NCBI GenBank assembly: GCA_043228905.1
Contig: JBHGNT010000002.1
Span: forward strand, 23,932,001 to 23,996,000
From: Azolla caroliniana
Taxonomy: Eukaryota; Polypodiophyta
DNA: 64,000 nucleotides
Direction of reading: 5' to 3'
Part shown: one piece after another, positions 1 to 11,864 of the stretch
How positions within the stretch are numbered: position 1 is the stretch's first letter
Layout: every line of letters starts with the position of its first letter
The notes under the pieces: generated by a model
Seen by the model: the letters and a program-made list of their open reading frames with translations, nothing else
What the model was told of the DNA's origin: nothing
Databases searched by the model: none
Translations under genes and position numbers: made by a program

Positions 1-154
1 TTCAATGCTCATCAAGAGCTCCTACACTAACTCCCAAATATATTCCTCACGGAATATCTTTCCTAACGACCTCCCGGTTTACGCACTCGGCCTAGCCGAT
101 CCAGTCCTCGGCTTCTTCAGCCGAACCGGCCGATGTTGAGCTTGTCTCTCAACA
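1..154 (-). repeat. 3' LTR of copia A (partial)
   Basis: These bases match the last 155 bases of the complete LTR at 5011-5391 and end in the same CTCAACA. In minus orientation the LTR begins TGTTGAGAGA. The remaining roughly 226 bases lie left of the window. The polypurine tract of the element (minus-strand CTTGAGGGGGAG) directly abuts it at 155-166. Confidence 0.92.
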
Positions 155-609
155 CTCCCCCTCAAGCTCAACTCGAGGCTCTTCGGGATCCTCGGGCTCA
201 CAGCTCCGGTTCCTCCTGGCTTCACGCCTCGCTCGCGCTCCTCGACCTGTTCGACTCCGCGCGCTTCGACCCTTCCGGTCGGCTCGTCTGCTCATGCGGC
301 CCTTATCAGCTCTTCTGCTATTGCGGTGTCGACACTTCTTCTGCTGCCTTTTCTTCCGCTTGGGCCTCCGTTGATTCAACGTGTCTGAATCAAACATCCG
401 AACCAACTCGGCTACCTCCGATCGGTTTTCGCTCTCGTCCGAGTTGGCTGTCTCCAACTCCCATGCGTGGTTGGCTTCGGCTCTCTCCTTCGGTTGCTCC
501 CCTTCTGTCTGCTTCCGAACTTTTCCGCGGGTCCGCCCTCGGCTTCTTCAGCCGATCCGATGTCGAACTTGTCAACCGACTCGGTGTCGCGGTGTCCGCT
601 CCTTTCCTG
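155..609 (-). pseudogene. Post-RNase H coding region of copia A
   Basis: Most copia elements end their polyprotein soon after RNase H, but here about 450 bases of coding-like sequence lie between RNase H and the polypurine tract. One minus-strand open frame (457-149, 102 aa) is strongly basic and ends in VELEGEC, encoded over the polypurine tract itself. Another frame further upstream (around 520-580) encodes an acidic stretch with FDIGSAEEAEG. Both motifs have recognisable counterparts in copia B (EFDFGSPAEEAEG; ARARR-rich stretch; VELEGEC). The function is unknown. The region is split over frames here, so it is inferred to be a decayed C-terminal extension or accessory ORF. Confidence 0.6.
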
Positions 610-2250
610 CTACCTTGCTTGGTCGTTCGAGACTGTTCTCCCCCTCAAGGTCGGCACGTCAAGGTGACGCAACCCGAGCGCACTTGAGAATTGCCGCAAC
701 TTGTCCAGACCAAGAGGCTTGGTGAAGATGTCGGCAGCCTGTCGATCCGTCGGAACGTACTGAAGTTCGACTTCACCGGAAAGGACACGCTCACGGATGA
801 AATGGTAGTGCACCTCAATGTGCTTGGTCCGTGCGTGGAAGACGGGGTTCTTCACGAGTTGGATGTTGCTGAGGTTGTCGCAGTAGATCGTCGTTGGATC
901 AGTCACCTCCTCTTGCAGGTCCTTAAGTAGCCGCTTCAACCATATGGCTTCGCATGTCGCGACAGCCGCTCCTTGGTACTCAGCTTCAATGCTCGACAGA
1001 GCAACTGTCGGCTGCTTCTTACTGCACCACGCGATTGCGGCACTCCCGAGGGAGAACGCGTATCCAGACGTGGATCGGCGATCAACGGCGTTGCCAGCCC
1101 AATCAACATCAGTGTAGCCGACTAACTACGCGGCTGCACCGGTCCGATATAGCAGTCTACGGTCCTTAGTGCCGCTTACGTACCGAAGTACGCGTTGCAC
1201 ACACTAAAGGTGCTCCTCGGTAGGTCGTGCCATGAACTGACTGATCACCCCGACCGGATAATTGAGGTTGGGTTGGGTGATGGTCAAGTATATGAGGCTT
1301 CCGACAATTTGTAGGAATCTCATCGGGTCGCATACCTTTCCCGTATCGGGACGAAGCTTGACGGTTCTGTCCAGAGGAGTCAAGATGGACTTACAGTCGG
1401 CCATCCCGAGTTTGAAGAGCATACTCAGCACATAATGACGTTGGCTGATCAATATGCCTTCGGGGGTACGGATCGCTTCGATCCCGAGGAAGTAATGAAG
1501 GTCCCCCAGATCCTTCATGTCGAACGATGGCGCAAGCTGGAGTTTCACGCGGTCGATTTCACCTAGGTCGGCGCCGGTGATGACCAAGTCATCAACATAC
1601 AGTAAAATACTAACCGGTCCGAGTCAACCTTTCCGGATGAACAGGGAAGAGTCCGATTTTGACGTGACGAAGCCCAACCGACGCAGTTGTTGCGTGATCT
1701 TCGCGTTCCAAGCACGCGGGGCTTGCTTTAGTCCGTAAAGGGACTTCTTCAGTCGGCATATTGCCGAGGAGTTCGTTCTAGAGTGAAATCCAGGGGGTTG
1801 TACCATGTACACCTATTCCTCAAGGTCACCTTGCAGGAACGCATTCTTTACATCCATCTGATGTAGGTGCCACCCCTTGGCCGTGGCTACTGCGAGCAAA
1901 ACACGGACGGTCGTCATTTTCTCGACCGGCGCAAACGTCTCATCGTAGTCGATGCCGTGTTTCTGCGCGTAGCCCTTTGCCACTAGCCGAGCCTTGTACC
2001 GGTTAACCGAGCCATCGGTGTTGTACTTGACTTTGTACACCCATCTACACCCGATCAACTTCACACCCTTCGGTGCGTCAACCAGGTCCCAGGTCTCGTT
2101 CTCCGCCAATGCGTGCATCTCTTCCTCCATCGCGGCACGCCAATTCGCATACTTCGCCGCTTCTGCGTAGCTCTCCGGCTCACGCACTTCTGCTACACGG
2201 GTCATGTACGCATAATGATGCGCCATGTACTCATTGTATCCGAACCGCAA
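610..2250 (-). pseudogene. Copia A reverse transcriptase and RNase H, disrupted
   Basis: Three or more frames together show a copia reverse transcriptase and RNase H. 2250-1813 carries the RT start ([39 protein letters not shown]). 1812-1624 carries RLKKSLYGLKQAPRAW. A stop near 1624 precedes the catalytic LLYVDDLVITG, and the frame runs on to 1204. 939-610 carries the RNase H end ([35 protein letters not shown]). The segment 1200-940 holds the RNase H start in other frames. These enzymes copy the element RNA into DNA; stops and frameshifts make this copy inactive. Confidence 0.9.
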
Positions 2251-2262
2251 AACATGATTCTT

Positions 2263-4938
2263 CTAGCGGGTAGATCGGCGTAATCTCACATTAGCCGATG
2301 TCGAGGCCTTCTCAGTCGACGCGGCCTTCACCTTTAAAGACCCGTCACCGGTTCCCTCAGAGTCAGACTCGCGTCGGTCTGACTCGTTCCTTTCCGTGCC
2401 AGAATCCGACACCTTCTTCTTCCCTTTCTCTTTGCGCGTAAGCCATCTCCTCGGCCTCCTGCGCGGGGAATGCACGGCCGAGTCTCCACTACTCGCCGGC
2501 TCTTCATCGGACTGGTCGTACCGACTCAGTCGTCCAATCGGTCCACTTAAACGGAGCGAAATCGGACTCTCTTCGCGGGTCTCGATTTTGGGCTCATCCG
2601 GAGGCATCTCGGCCTTGCTGACCTCATCGTTAGAGCTCGGATTGGAATCGAGGTTCGTAGTCGGGGGCAGGTACCAGGACGCGAACTCGTCAAACACAAC
2701 GTCGCGGCTGACACGCGCTTGTTCGGTGCGAGGGTTATAACACGTATAACCCTTCTGCTCGTCCGAGTAACCGACCAAGATGCATTTCTCGGCCTTTGCA
2801 TCCAGCTCCCTCCTTTTCTCCTTCGCTACATGCACATACGCAATGCTACCGAACACCCTCAAGTGTCACAAGTTCGGCTTCGTTCCGAAATATAGCTCGT
2901 TCGCCGACACTTTGTCTCCAATCCGGTTCTGGATGTATACCGCGGTCCTTACCGCCCCGGCCCAGTAGAACTTGGGCAAGCTCTTCTCCTCCAGCATTGC
3001 CTGTGCCGCTTCCACAACTGACCGATTCTTTCTCTCGGCCACGCCGTTCTGCTCTGGCGTGTATCTACAACTGAATTCGCGGCGAATTCCCATTTGTTGT
3101 AGGTAACCGTTGAATTGACCGGAAAAGTACTCTTTCCCGCCATCCAACCGCAAGCACTTGATCTTTCATTCCGTTTCAGCTTCCACGAACCCTTTGAGGT
3201 CCCGAAAACAGTCGAAGACTTCGCTCTTCCTCTCAATGAGGTAGATCCACGTGTGCCGCGTGTGGTCGTCGATGAAGGAGACAAAATATCGGCTCCCGCC
3301 AAGACTAACGTTTTGTGTCGGTCCCCATACATCGGAGTGTATAAGGTCGAGCTTGTTCCGGCTCCGATTCCGCTCGTTGGGGAAAGGAAGTCGGTGTTGC
3401 TTCCCGAGCTGGCAAGCTTCACAAACTTGTGCCTTTCGGCCACTAAACTTGGGCAATCCGAACATTACCTATTTCGATTGCAGATCTTGAAGCCGTTGGT
3501 GGTTGACGTGGCCTATCCGCTTGTGCCACAAGTCGATGTCCGACTCGGTCTTTTGTCCCTTTGCGAACATTGCGGTGCCGCCGTCAGTGGAGTCGAGGAT
3601 GAACATCCTCTCGTCTCTGCGCCTTTGCGCAATCACACGGCCTTCTTCCTCAATGAAGCACCCGAGGTGTGTAAACCGAACCTGCATCCCTTGGTCGACG
3701 ATCTGTCCGACCGAGACCAAGTTCTTCGTCATTGTCGGAACGTGCAGCATGTTCATGAGTTTCCCTTTCTGCCCGACATGGCTCAGGGGAACTTCTCCGA
3801 CATTTGCGATCGGATGCGGAGTGTCGTCTCCTGTTGCGACTACTCCAGGTTCTATCGGTTTTTCAAGGTACGAGAACCACTCCTTATGGCTCGTCATGTG
3901 GTTTGACGCGCCGGAGTCTACGTACCACACCTCGTCCGATCCCGGGGTGCTTTGTTTCATTGAGTTTGCTTCGTGTCTCATCACGAAGGCAGGCCCTTCT
4001 CCGGCTCTCCCGGAGTCTTCGGCGTAGTGCAATCGCTGCCGATTTCCCTTGTCGGTATGTCTGGAGCCATTTCCAGAACCAGTTCTCTCTGAATCGGTGC
4101 GCTTCTTCCAGCACTCACTTTCCCTGTGGCCTTTCTTGCCACAGTACCAGCACTCGGCGATGGCCTTCCCTTGCCGGTTCTCATCGCTTTGACTCCCCCT
4201 GTTTCCAGAGGGTTCGGAGTTGCTGTCGGCATCACTTCGGTGCCATATTCCTTGATCTCGTCGGCCGCTTCCATTGCATACCGACTCGCCTCATCTGCCA
4301 CGACCACGGGGCCTTTCTCCCTCCGTGTACAACATCTTGCTGTCGGTGTGCGTGCTCGTCGACGCACCTGCGTGGTTCTCCTCTACCAGGAGCATCGACT
4401 GTAAGTCGAAAAAGGACGGCGTATTCTCCCGGGTACACACAGCCGTTCGGAACGCTCCGAACTTCGATGCCAAACCTCCGAGACAGATCTGGACCATCTC
4501 GCTCTCCTCGATGTTCACCTCTATGGAGGCGAGGGAGTCGCAGATATCCTGGATCTTCGAGGTATAGTCCGCCACCGACAAGTCGCGTTGTCGTAGGTTG
4601 CTCAACTCCTGTCGGAGCTGAAGCTTCCTGGCTGTGGTGCTCGCGGCGAAAATCTTCTTCAGATTTTCCCACGCACCCTTCGGCGTCTTTGCATCCCGAA
4701 CATAGCTCAATAGCTGTTCGCCCACACACGACGCGAAGCAGTACAATACCCTGCTCGCCGATTGCTCCCACAACGGGAAGTCTCTGTGTGTCGATTCGGG
4801 TGCCGCGTCATTAGCTCCTTCGACATAACTCCAGTAGCCGTGCCCGAGCAGGTACTGGTGCATCTTGTAGGACCAAGACGCGTAGTTGGTTCTGTCGAGC
4901 TTCTCTGTTGGAAGCGAGCTCGCCATGCCTCTATCCAT
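2263..4938 (-). pseudogene. Copia A gag, protease and integrase, disrupted
   Basis: The gag ORF (4938-4291) has a capsid-like UBN2-type domain: it starts MDRGMASSLPTEKLDRTNYA and includes AWENLKKIFAAS and LCLGG-type signatures. A CCHC zinc knuckle (CWYCGKKGHRESEC) follows near 4150-4110 in another frame. 4032-3469 holds the aspartic protease signature YVDSGASNHMTSH and the GAG-pre-integrase zinc site (LWHKRIGHVNHQRL). 3465-3166 and 3153-2866 carry the integrase core (CEACQLGKQHRLPF, HSDVWGP, RLDGGKEYFSG, EQNGVAERKN) with a stop between them. 2862-2263 is the acidic integrase C-terminus and linker to RT. At least four frame breaks are visible. Confidence 0.9.
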
Positions 4939-4998
4939 CGTTCTTCTCGTTCTTCTTCGTCAAGTTGTGTCGGCTGTAGAGAGGTTCTCAACCCTCGC

Positions 4999-5010
4999 GC
5001 TCTGATACCA
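4999..5010 (-). promoter_or_regulatory. Primer binding site of copia A
   Basis: On the minus strand this reads TGGTATCAGAGC, the usual plant copia primer binding site complementary to the 3' end of initiator methionine tRNA. It directly follows the 5' LTR end at 5011, which fixes the LTR border. Confidence 0.9.
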
Positions 5011-5391
5011 TGTAGAAAGCAACGTGCGGAAGCAAGTATGAAGACCGAACAGAAGGAAGGAAACTCAGGTTTAATGGAGGGCTTGAGCTTACACGGTATA
5101 CGTGGGAGGGACAAGGAGAGGGAGAGAGAAGACACAAAAAACTATATTCAACAATAATACTCAGTCTGTACATAAGACGTGCTCATTGAACATTTTTATA
5201 CAAGTCCTAGAAGGACTGACCGAAGTACTGACAGTACTTCAATGCTCATCAAGAGCTCCTACACTAACTCCCAAGTATATTCCTCACGGAATATCTTTCC
5301 TAACGACCTCCCGGTTTACACACTCGGCCTAGCCGATCCAGTCCTCAGCTTCTTCCGCCGAACCGGCCGATGTTGAGCTTGTCTCTCAACA
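5011..5391 (-). repeat. 5' LTR of copia A, 381 bp
   Basis: It starts TG and ends CA on either strand, with the primer binding site on one side and unrelated AT-rich DNA on the other. A TATA-like TATAAAA on the minus strand (5194-5200) is a plausible core promoter. The low-coordinate end (5011 onward) would be the R/U5 part. Confidence 0.92.
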
Positions 5392-6554
5392 ATTCTCAAA
5401 CCTAACAACCCTTCCAACCATAAGTGACTTCAAAATATAGTGTTCATGGTCCAACAAGACATTGTTGGAATTGATGAAGAGAGTCAACCAAATTAAGAAA
5501 TTCTTGCCAATGTCTTTATTCCCTCACACCACTATCTCCTTCGTGGGCAAAATGTATATTGCATATCTATGTTTATATCCTCTTGAGACACGTTGAGAAC
5601 AAACTCATACATTGTGTTCTCTTTATGGATGTACTTGAGGAGCTTACAACGTACCCATGTGTCCAAGGATCCTGATAAAGTCATCATATAATTGTCGATA
5701 TACACCTCCTTGTACTCGGGTATTTCTTTAAATAGAGAAGCTTTTGCATAATGAATACATGGCTAATCAAATATCGGGAAGAGAATTATTGTATAGCTCA
5801 TGAGCATGACCTTCACTCTCTTTGTTATTAGTGAATTCCATGAATTTTAGGTAAGAGTCCATCAGGGTGTTAGGAGGAAAAGAATAAAAGGATACTCGAT
5901 GACTTGATGGGTGAAGTCAAATACCCATCATCTTTCACATTCCTTGTAAATATTACAACGAGCATGAAAGATTAGAAAAACTTCTTGTTCTTATTTTGGA
6001 CAACCTAGATTAACCTATAAATAGATGTGTTACGTTATACCTTAATGTTATATCAAAGGTTGGGATCCAATACGAATATTCATCATCTTTATATTCACCT
6101 TCTATAATGGTACACCCTTCTCCAAGTAGTCATGTTCTTGTAAATCTTCACCTATACAAATCCTAGGGATAACCCAAGTATAAAATTGATGGTAAGGTTC
6201 ACTAAGAACATGAACTGTCATGATCCATGAGGTGTTGGTAAACAATTGCTTTTGTAAAGATTAACATGGAGTGTATGCCAAATAATCAAATAGTCTTAAA
6301 AAGCTAAGGATTTTCAATAACGAACTAATGCGGCAGTATATGTATAATGCATCTAGGGATAGTCTAAGGGTCAAAGTGAGTCCCTATGGACTTTTGTTTT
6401 TCAAAGAAAGATGCACCTTTGTATATTACTTGAAAATTGTACATAGAGAAAACAAAAGGAGACATTTCATCTCACTTCTATTGTGATACAAAGGCTAGTA
6501 TAAGGATGCGATCAAACAGATGATGTCATATATGAAACAAGTAGAACAATACTA
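5392..6554. other. AT-rich intergenic DNA
   Basis: No open frame with recognisable domains, no RNA gene and no clear repeat structure was seen here. The copia A border at 5391 is the only sharp boundary. Confidence 0.6.
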
Positions 6555-6920
6555 TCAACTATGCAACATAAAAGAAGGTATGGCAAAATTCCACCTCAGA
6601 CAAGTAGTTGTATCCAAAAATAAGTGATGTCTTTGCCATTTGTTCTTAAAGGTCACTTGTCGTTGCAACAGAACATCAGTCGAACCCTGCAAATCATCAT
6701 ATTGACCACGTAGTGTGTGGACAAATAACATCCAGAATTCAATAAGCATAGTGCAGAGATGTATGTGAACATTGTTAAAAACCAAATCACATCTAGCTTT
6801 CCATATTATCCAAAAGCCAATGATGTAATAGTACACCAAATAACCAGATTTTTTATTTTGAACCGTCGAATAAGAGAAGGAAATGAGGTGAAAGAGAGGT
6901 GTCCATAGGAAAAGTGACAA
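6555..6920 (-). pseudogene. LINE reverse-transcriptase C-terminal fragment
   Basis: A 121-aa open frame contains GFWIIWKARCDLVFNN followed by a hydrophobic helix. This resembles the zf-RVT / post-RT part of plant L1-type LINE ORF2 proteins, which typically reads W-x-IWxxRNxxVFN. No catalytic RT motif is present. It is therefore read as a truncated non-LTR retrotransposon scrap; a chance ORF is possible. Confidence 0.45.
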
Positions 6921-9600
6921 ACATGAGAAGCATGCGTACTTTCTATCGACTTACTAAGGATGTACAACCTATTATCACAAAACTAGATGAACAATTAGTA
7001 CTTAATAAAAGTGTTCTTGGTCACTATAAGTATTAGCATGAGAAAAAAGGAAAGAGTTTTAAATCAAAAATTCACCTGGCCAATTTAATGCAAGACCTAC
7101 AAAAAATTGTGCATCCATTTGAAAAATATATGAGAAATGTAAATTAATTAGCTGACATAGATGTTGAGGTATTGTAGATACTAGAGACTCACGATGTGGA
7201 TACAAATAAGCATTAGTCAAAATCATTCACATGCAAGAAAGTTTTTATAATACATCTATTACAATCACAATGGAGTTAACTTCTTGCTAACTATTTTCGC
7301 AATGTTCTTCCTCGTCGATTGGTTGCATTTGTAATAACGGAAACAAGGTATTTCTTGGTCTAAGAACACAATATTTCACATCAACCACCATCTTTGAGAA
7401 CTTTTGGGAGTGGCCATATTGTATTAATTTCTTCTTTAATCCTTTTTGTTAGTTATCCTCTCCCCAAATCTAGTATAATATCTTTGAGTAGATGTATGTG
7501 TTTCCTTCATGGCCTCCCTTCGGTCTAAGTAACATGACCCTTGATAGATGGAGGCAAAAATATTTGTGATGGCATTGACGCGTATGACTTTTCATTCAAG
7601 AAGTGTAAGCCATTCATTTAGAAAGGATTTCTTAAAAGTATGGGAAGACTAGTCATAGATACCTAATTTATGTTGAAATGTTAGAGGATCTACCTTTAGT
7701 ATTTTGGAGTTTATTGATGATTCGTTGTCCAAGTGTAGAGAAATTCAACGTCATGGCCCTTATGTGGAAAAGAAAGACCGACATAAATTATTTTAATCAA
7801 TAATGATAGATTATTATATGAGTATTAATCTACCAAAATATTTGGTGCATATGTAGTTAGGCAATTATTAGTCAAGCAAGTGACTTTAGGTAAGTAATGT
7901 CAACAGATGAAGATTCAGTTATTGTCATCGACATTTCAAAAAGAGGAGATAAAGTCATTTGTATAGACATGTCCTTTTGATGGTTTTTTTTTTTCCTTGA
8001 AAGACTTTTGATGGTTTTCTTTATCAATGGGTTCCATATAAACTCATTTTAACTTTGAGCAACGAATACTCTAGAAGCTACATATATGAGAAGCACATAA
8101 CTTAGGTATCAAATAAGGGGATAACCAAAATAAGTCCCTGATAACGACTTCGTGCATTACCCAAGACTTATTAATATTATGTCAATTGTAGGATCTATAT
8201 TAGTATATTGGCCTGAAATAATAAACATGTATTTCACTTGTTAAAAATTCCCCTTTGTTACATTTAAGTTGCATATTAATCCTCGAGTTTAATTTGGCCC
8301 AACACCACTTCTTGCAAATGAATTCTATATCTTATATGATGTATCATGGAATACAAGAAAATTTAACATAGGGCATCTCATTCATTAAGTATTCTAATGG
8401 TGTCATATTGTTAGTGTTGCTATTTCAATGATTGATGTTCATTATTCATTTATGCCCGCAACTTCAGTAATAATCCCCAAAACTAGTTCAAGTGTGGCCT
8501 TACATCCCAACACCCAATACTTCATCAACAATTCAATGTGGTATTGTTGGCTAACCGACCATCATTACCTTATCGTGACAACATGAAATATATGGGATCC
8601 ATAATTATGTTAAACTAGTCATTAACATCATAATGTTGGCTTTAAACCAAAACACTTGACAAATGCACACAAAAAGGTGTATATGGCGATACTTCGGGCA
8701 TGTCATAAATGTGTGCTCTATAAGCATACTCCAAGTGAGTATTTCCTCAATCAATATTTACTCTTCCTCATTGAGTTTGAAAAACTATTTTCCTCCTTGT
8801 TAGCAAGATAAACAAACAAAGTAGTTTTTTTTAACTCGTCTAAGCTTTGGCTAACACATTTACTCCAAACAAATATATTGAAATTTTGTAATCAATTAAG
8901 TATTAAAGAAGTAATTAACTCAACTACAAGACTCACTAACATGTCTCTAATCTATCAAACTATAAAGAATCTCAAATATAAGCTAGAAGACACTCTATTC
9001 ATCCATTTTATCGTTATTTCTAACTAGCCAAGTGCTCATGAAAGAGGAGTTCAATTTCAGTGTTTAAAGAAAAGAGAAGATAACCATTTGTGAGAGTCAC
9101 AAAGTATCATTTATACTCTGTTTACAAAATATTGTTTCCCACAGTAGGTAGGGCTTTCACACTTGGTTGTGGAACATGTCTTTGTATCCAAAAGGTAAGA
9201 GCTATTTTTACATACTAAATAAGTCTTTACTCTTAGGATACGTATCAATACCATGTAAGAGGTGTAAGAAATCTCAACTTTTGTTTACACTTAACCTTCC
9301 CTTTGACCTAAAGTCTAAAAACTTCATGCATCATTGAGTGTTGTGATGGAATGTAAGATAACCAATGACGTTCTCATGAAAGGATTCATTGTATGAAATT
9401 GTGGGGTAGAATTGTTTGTTTTGGTTGTTCTCTTGTTGATCAGGTGTAACTTGAGGTGATATAAATTGGCATTGTTGTGACTTTGTGTGTGCAATGGAAA
9501 GTGCCTAAAACCTAAGTTTATAATAGCTTAATGTTATGGTCAAAGTATTAATAGAAAGGTAGTTATACTAACAAAGAAATATAGCTCAATTAGAAAGAGC
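6921..9600. other. AT-rich intergenic DNA
   Basis: No supported gene was found. There are short homopolymers (a T-run near 7987) but no long direct or inverted repeats that I could detect by reading. Confidence 0.55.
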
Positions 9601-9791
9601 TACCTCTTGGAACGATGAAGTATAGGGCTGAAATATCATGATGGGTAAAAAAATAGCCATAAGGATGATCTATGGTACACAAAATAAACAGAGAAGGTAT
9701 GTGATTCATTATCGTAGAATAACGAACGAAAAGGGGCATAGGAAAAACGTGAAAACGACGATGCAGCAGATAGGAAAGGAACAGGTCGTGT

Positions 9792-10925
9792 ATGGCGCGA
9801 ATAGCGCAACCACAGCAACAGGTGATCCCAGCACGAGCAGGAGGTCGACTGCGGACCAGCCTCTTACTTCATTTGCGGCTGGACTGCATACGCGAGCAGG
9901 GGATTCCAATGCATCCCCCCCAACTTTCACCTCATCTGAATGATGAGACTGTCGACCTAGTGTTATCGGAGGAGGATAGAGCTACAGTTTTGGGCGAGGT
10001 ACAAAGGTTGGAGGCTTGCTCCTTGGTAGTGCAAGTACAGGGTTTAAGATTAAATCAATTAGAACTTCGACATACTTTGTACGCGGTTTTCTCGGAGGAA
10101 GCAAATAACATATTCGATATTCAATTCATGTCTCGAGGATGTTACAATGTGGAATTTGCAAGCGAGGAGCCCGTCACAAGGCTACTAGCAATTAAGCAGG
10201 CTGGCGTGGAAGGTGTGTGGGTATCTTTTCATAAATGGTCTCATAATGTTAAGGTAGATGACATATTGCAGGATCAAGAGTCTAGTATGGATTTTACGGC
10301 GATATTCCTTGGATTAAGGAAGGAGTGGAGGAATGTTCTTCCTTGTATTGGGGCTTTGTTAGGTAAGGTCATTGCTACGCGTGATGGACAAGTTTATGGG
10401 ACATATAGAGTGGGTGGGGTTCATGTTGTTCGGTTGATCACACCAAGATCTGTTTGTTTGCCGACAAATATTTCTTCACCTAATTTACTTATAAATAAAC
10501 CACCGGTTGTGCAAAAGGTATATTATCAAGGTTTGCCTAATCAATGCTTTGTGTGTCGACAGTTTGGTCATTTAGGTCGAGATTGTCAAAAGCAACGTCT
10601 GAATGTTGAAGCACACTCCCCTACTCAACCAAATGTTAATAATGAGGGTTGGTCTAGAGTTTCTGCTAAACATGTTTTTAAACCAACTCGTAAGTTGGTT
10701 AATCCAGTGTTATTACTTGAAGCTAACCCTTATCACTCTTTGCAGGAAGTGGAAAAGGAGGTAGGGATTACTCATGTGGATGGCAGTTTTTCCCTCTCAG
10801 TTTTCACAAAGGAGCATCAGGTGGAACATAATTCGCAAGACACATTTTTGAAGGTACAAAAGGTAGAATTTGTTTCTAAGGCTAATAATCAATTTAGTAA
10901 CGATATACAATTTGGAAGAGTTTAA
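9792..10925 (+). CDS. LINE ORF1-like protein with DUF4283 and CCHC knuckle
   Basis: This is an uninterrupted frame of 377 aa. Residues about 55-200 fit the DUF4283 domain found in plant L1-type ORF1 proteins (for example FMSRGCYNVEF and WVSFHKWS, followed by LPCIGALLGKVIATRD). A zinc knuckle C252-x2-C255-x4-H260-x4-C265 (CFVCRQFGHLGRDC) follows. In LINEs such proteins bind the element RNA. The first 40 residues look unlike the family, so the true start may be a later Met such as residue 40. A short frame continues at 10935-11213, but no endonuclease or RT ORF2 follows; a TATG microsatellite and unrelated DNA do. It is most likely a 3'-truncated LINE with an intact ORF1. Domestication is a less likely alternative. 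Confidence 0.7.
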   Translation: MARIAQPQQQVIPARAGGRLRTSLLLHLRLDCIREQGIPMHPPQLSPHLNDETVDLVLSEEDRATVLGEVQRLEACSLVVQVQGLRLNQLELRHTLYAVFSEEANNIFDIQFMSRGCYNVEFASEEPVTRLLAIKQAGVEGVWVSFHKWSHNVKVDDILQDQESSMDFTAIFLGLRKEWRNVLPCIGALLGKVIATRDGQVYGTYRVGGVHVVRLITPRSVCLPTNISSPNLLINKPPVVQKVYYQGLPNQCFVCRQFGHLGRDCQKQRLNVEAHSPTQPNVNNEGWSRVSAKHVFKPTRKLVNPVLLLEANPYHSLQEVEKEVGITHVDGSFSLSVFTKEHQVEHNSQDTFLKVQKVEFVSKANNQFSNDIQFGRV

Positions 10926-11133
10926 AAAAATGAAGTGGTCAAGGCTGACGTTACACATGTTGACATGAATTGTGGCAATATAGTTGCTTTTACTACAGTT
11001 GCTAAGTTGTCTGATAGGGTTTCTATAATAGATAAACATATGCCAGTGCGTGCACATAAGTTGACTTGGAAAGACATATGGTCAAATAAGAGACAATTAC
11101 GAGCCTCAGAGGATGGAAGGAAGGGTAGAGACG

Positions 11134-11135
<2 letters not shown>

Positions 11136-11167
<32 letters not shown>

Positions 11168-11192
11168 TGTATGTATGTATGTATGTATGTAT
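11136..11192. repeat. (TATG)n microsatellite
   Basis: About thirteen tandem TATG units are followed by an imperfect tail. It produces spurious ORFs on both strands and marks the 3' side of the LINE ORF1 remnant. Confidence 0.95.
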
Positions 11193-11864
11193 TGTATGTA
11201 TATACATTCATAAACAGAAAAATAAACCTATATGTATCCACACTCACATGGCACATACTTCTACACATTAGTCATAATACATGTGAGCAAGAAGACAAGG
11301 TGACTTACATTTGGGTTTGGGATAATAACTTTTGGCATATAGAAGTGAGAGTATCAAGGGTCTAATTTGAGACAAGGTTAGCTTTTGTGATGGGGTGTAG
11401 GCTATTGTTTTCAAGAACTTGCAATTTTTTATGGCACATAAACAACACGGTCTTCATGTAAAATGGGGATATGGTCTTAAATTGGGGCAAAGGGTATCCA
11501 TATGGGCCCCATAAAATGAACCATACGTAGCATACGAGCATTCGCATTCGAGAATGATTCAATCAAACAGGTATATGGTAAATCATCTCAAAGTTGGATT
11601 GGATTCACTATGGTCTATATTATATATTGATTCACTCTCAATCCCAATAAGTGGACTCTAATCCATTGTGAACCACCAACATAAGTAGGGTTGCAACATT
11701 TGCATTGTATCACATGCATGCATGCATACCTTTGGGATGCTTCTTAAGAATCAAGACACCTCTATCCTCCTCACTTTAAAACTTTACAAAAAAATGAGTA
11801 TGAACTACAGAGATTGAATCAAAATATGTCATTATAAATTATAATCAAAGGTTCAAAAACTCAT
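11193..11864. other. AT-rich intergenic DNA
   Basis: No supported gene is present. A short CATG-rich stretch (near 11710-11730) is the only simple repeat seen. Confidence 0.5.

Larger units (their letters stand above)
1..5391 (-). mobile_element. Ty1/copia LTR retrotransposon, copia A (left end outside window)
   Basis: The element reads on the minus strand. From right to left it has a 5' LTR (5011-5391), a primer binding site, gag, protease, integrase, reverse transcriptase, RNase H, a post-pol region, a polypurine tract and a 3' LTR cut off by the window start. The order PR-IN-RT-RH defines Ty1/copia. The coding part is broken into many pieces by stops and frameshifts, so the copy is dead. 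The two LTR segments that can be compared (1-154 and about 5237-5391) differ at only a handful of positions, which suggests a fairly recent insertion. Its proteins and post-pol region resemble copia B at 42-51 kb, so A and B belong to one lineage. Confidence 0.93.

Noticed and set aside
3115-3906. 263-aa plus-strand ORF inside copia A
   Set aside because: Antisense shadow of the protease-integrase region; its translation has no domain of its own. The same holds for 49447-50079 and 47254-47919 in copia B.
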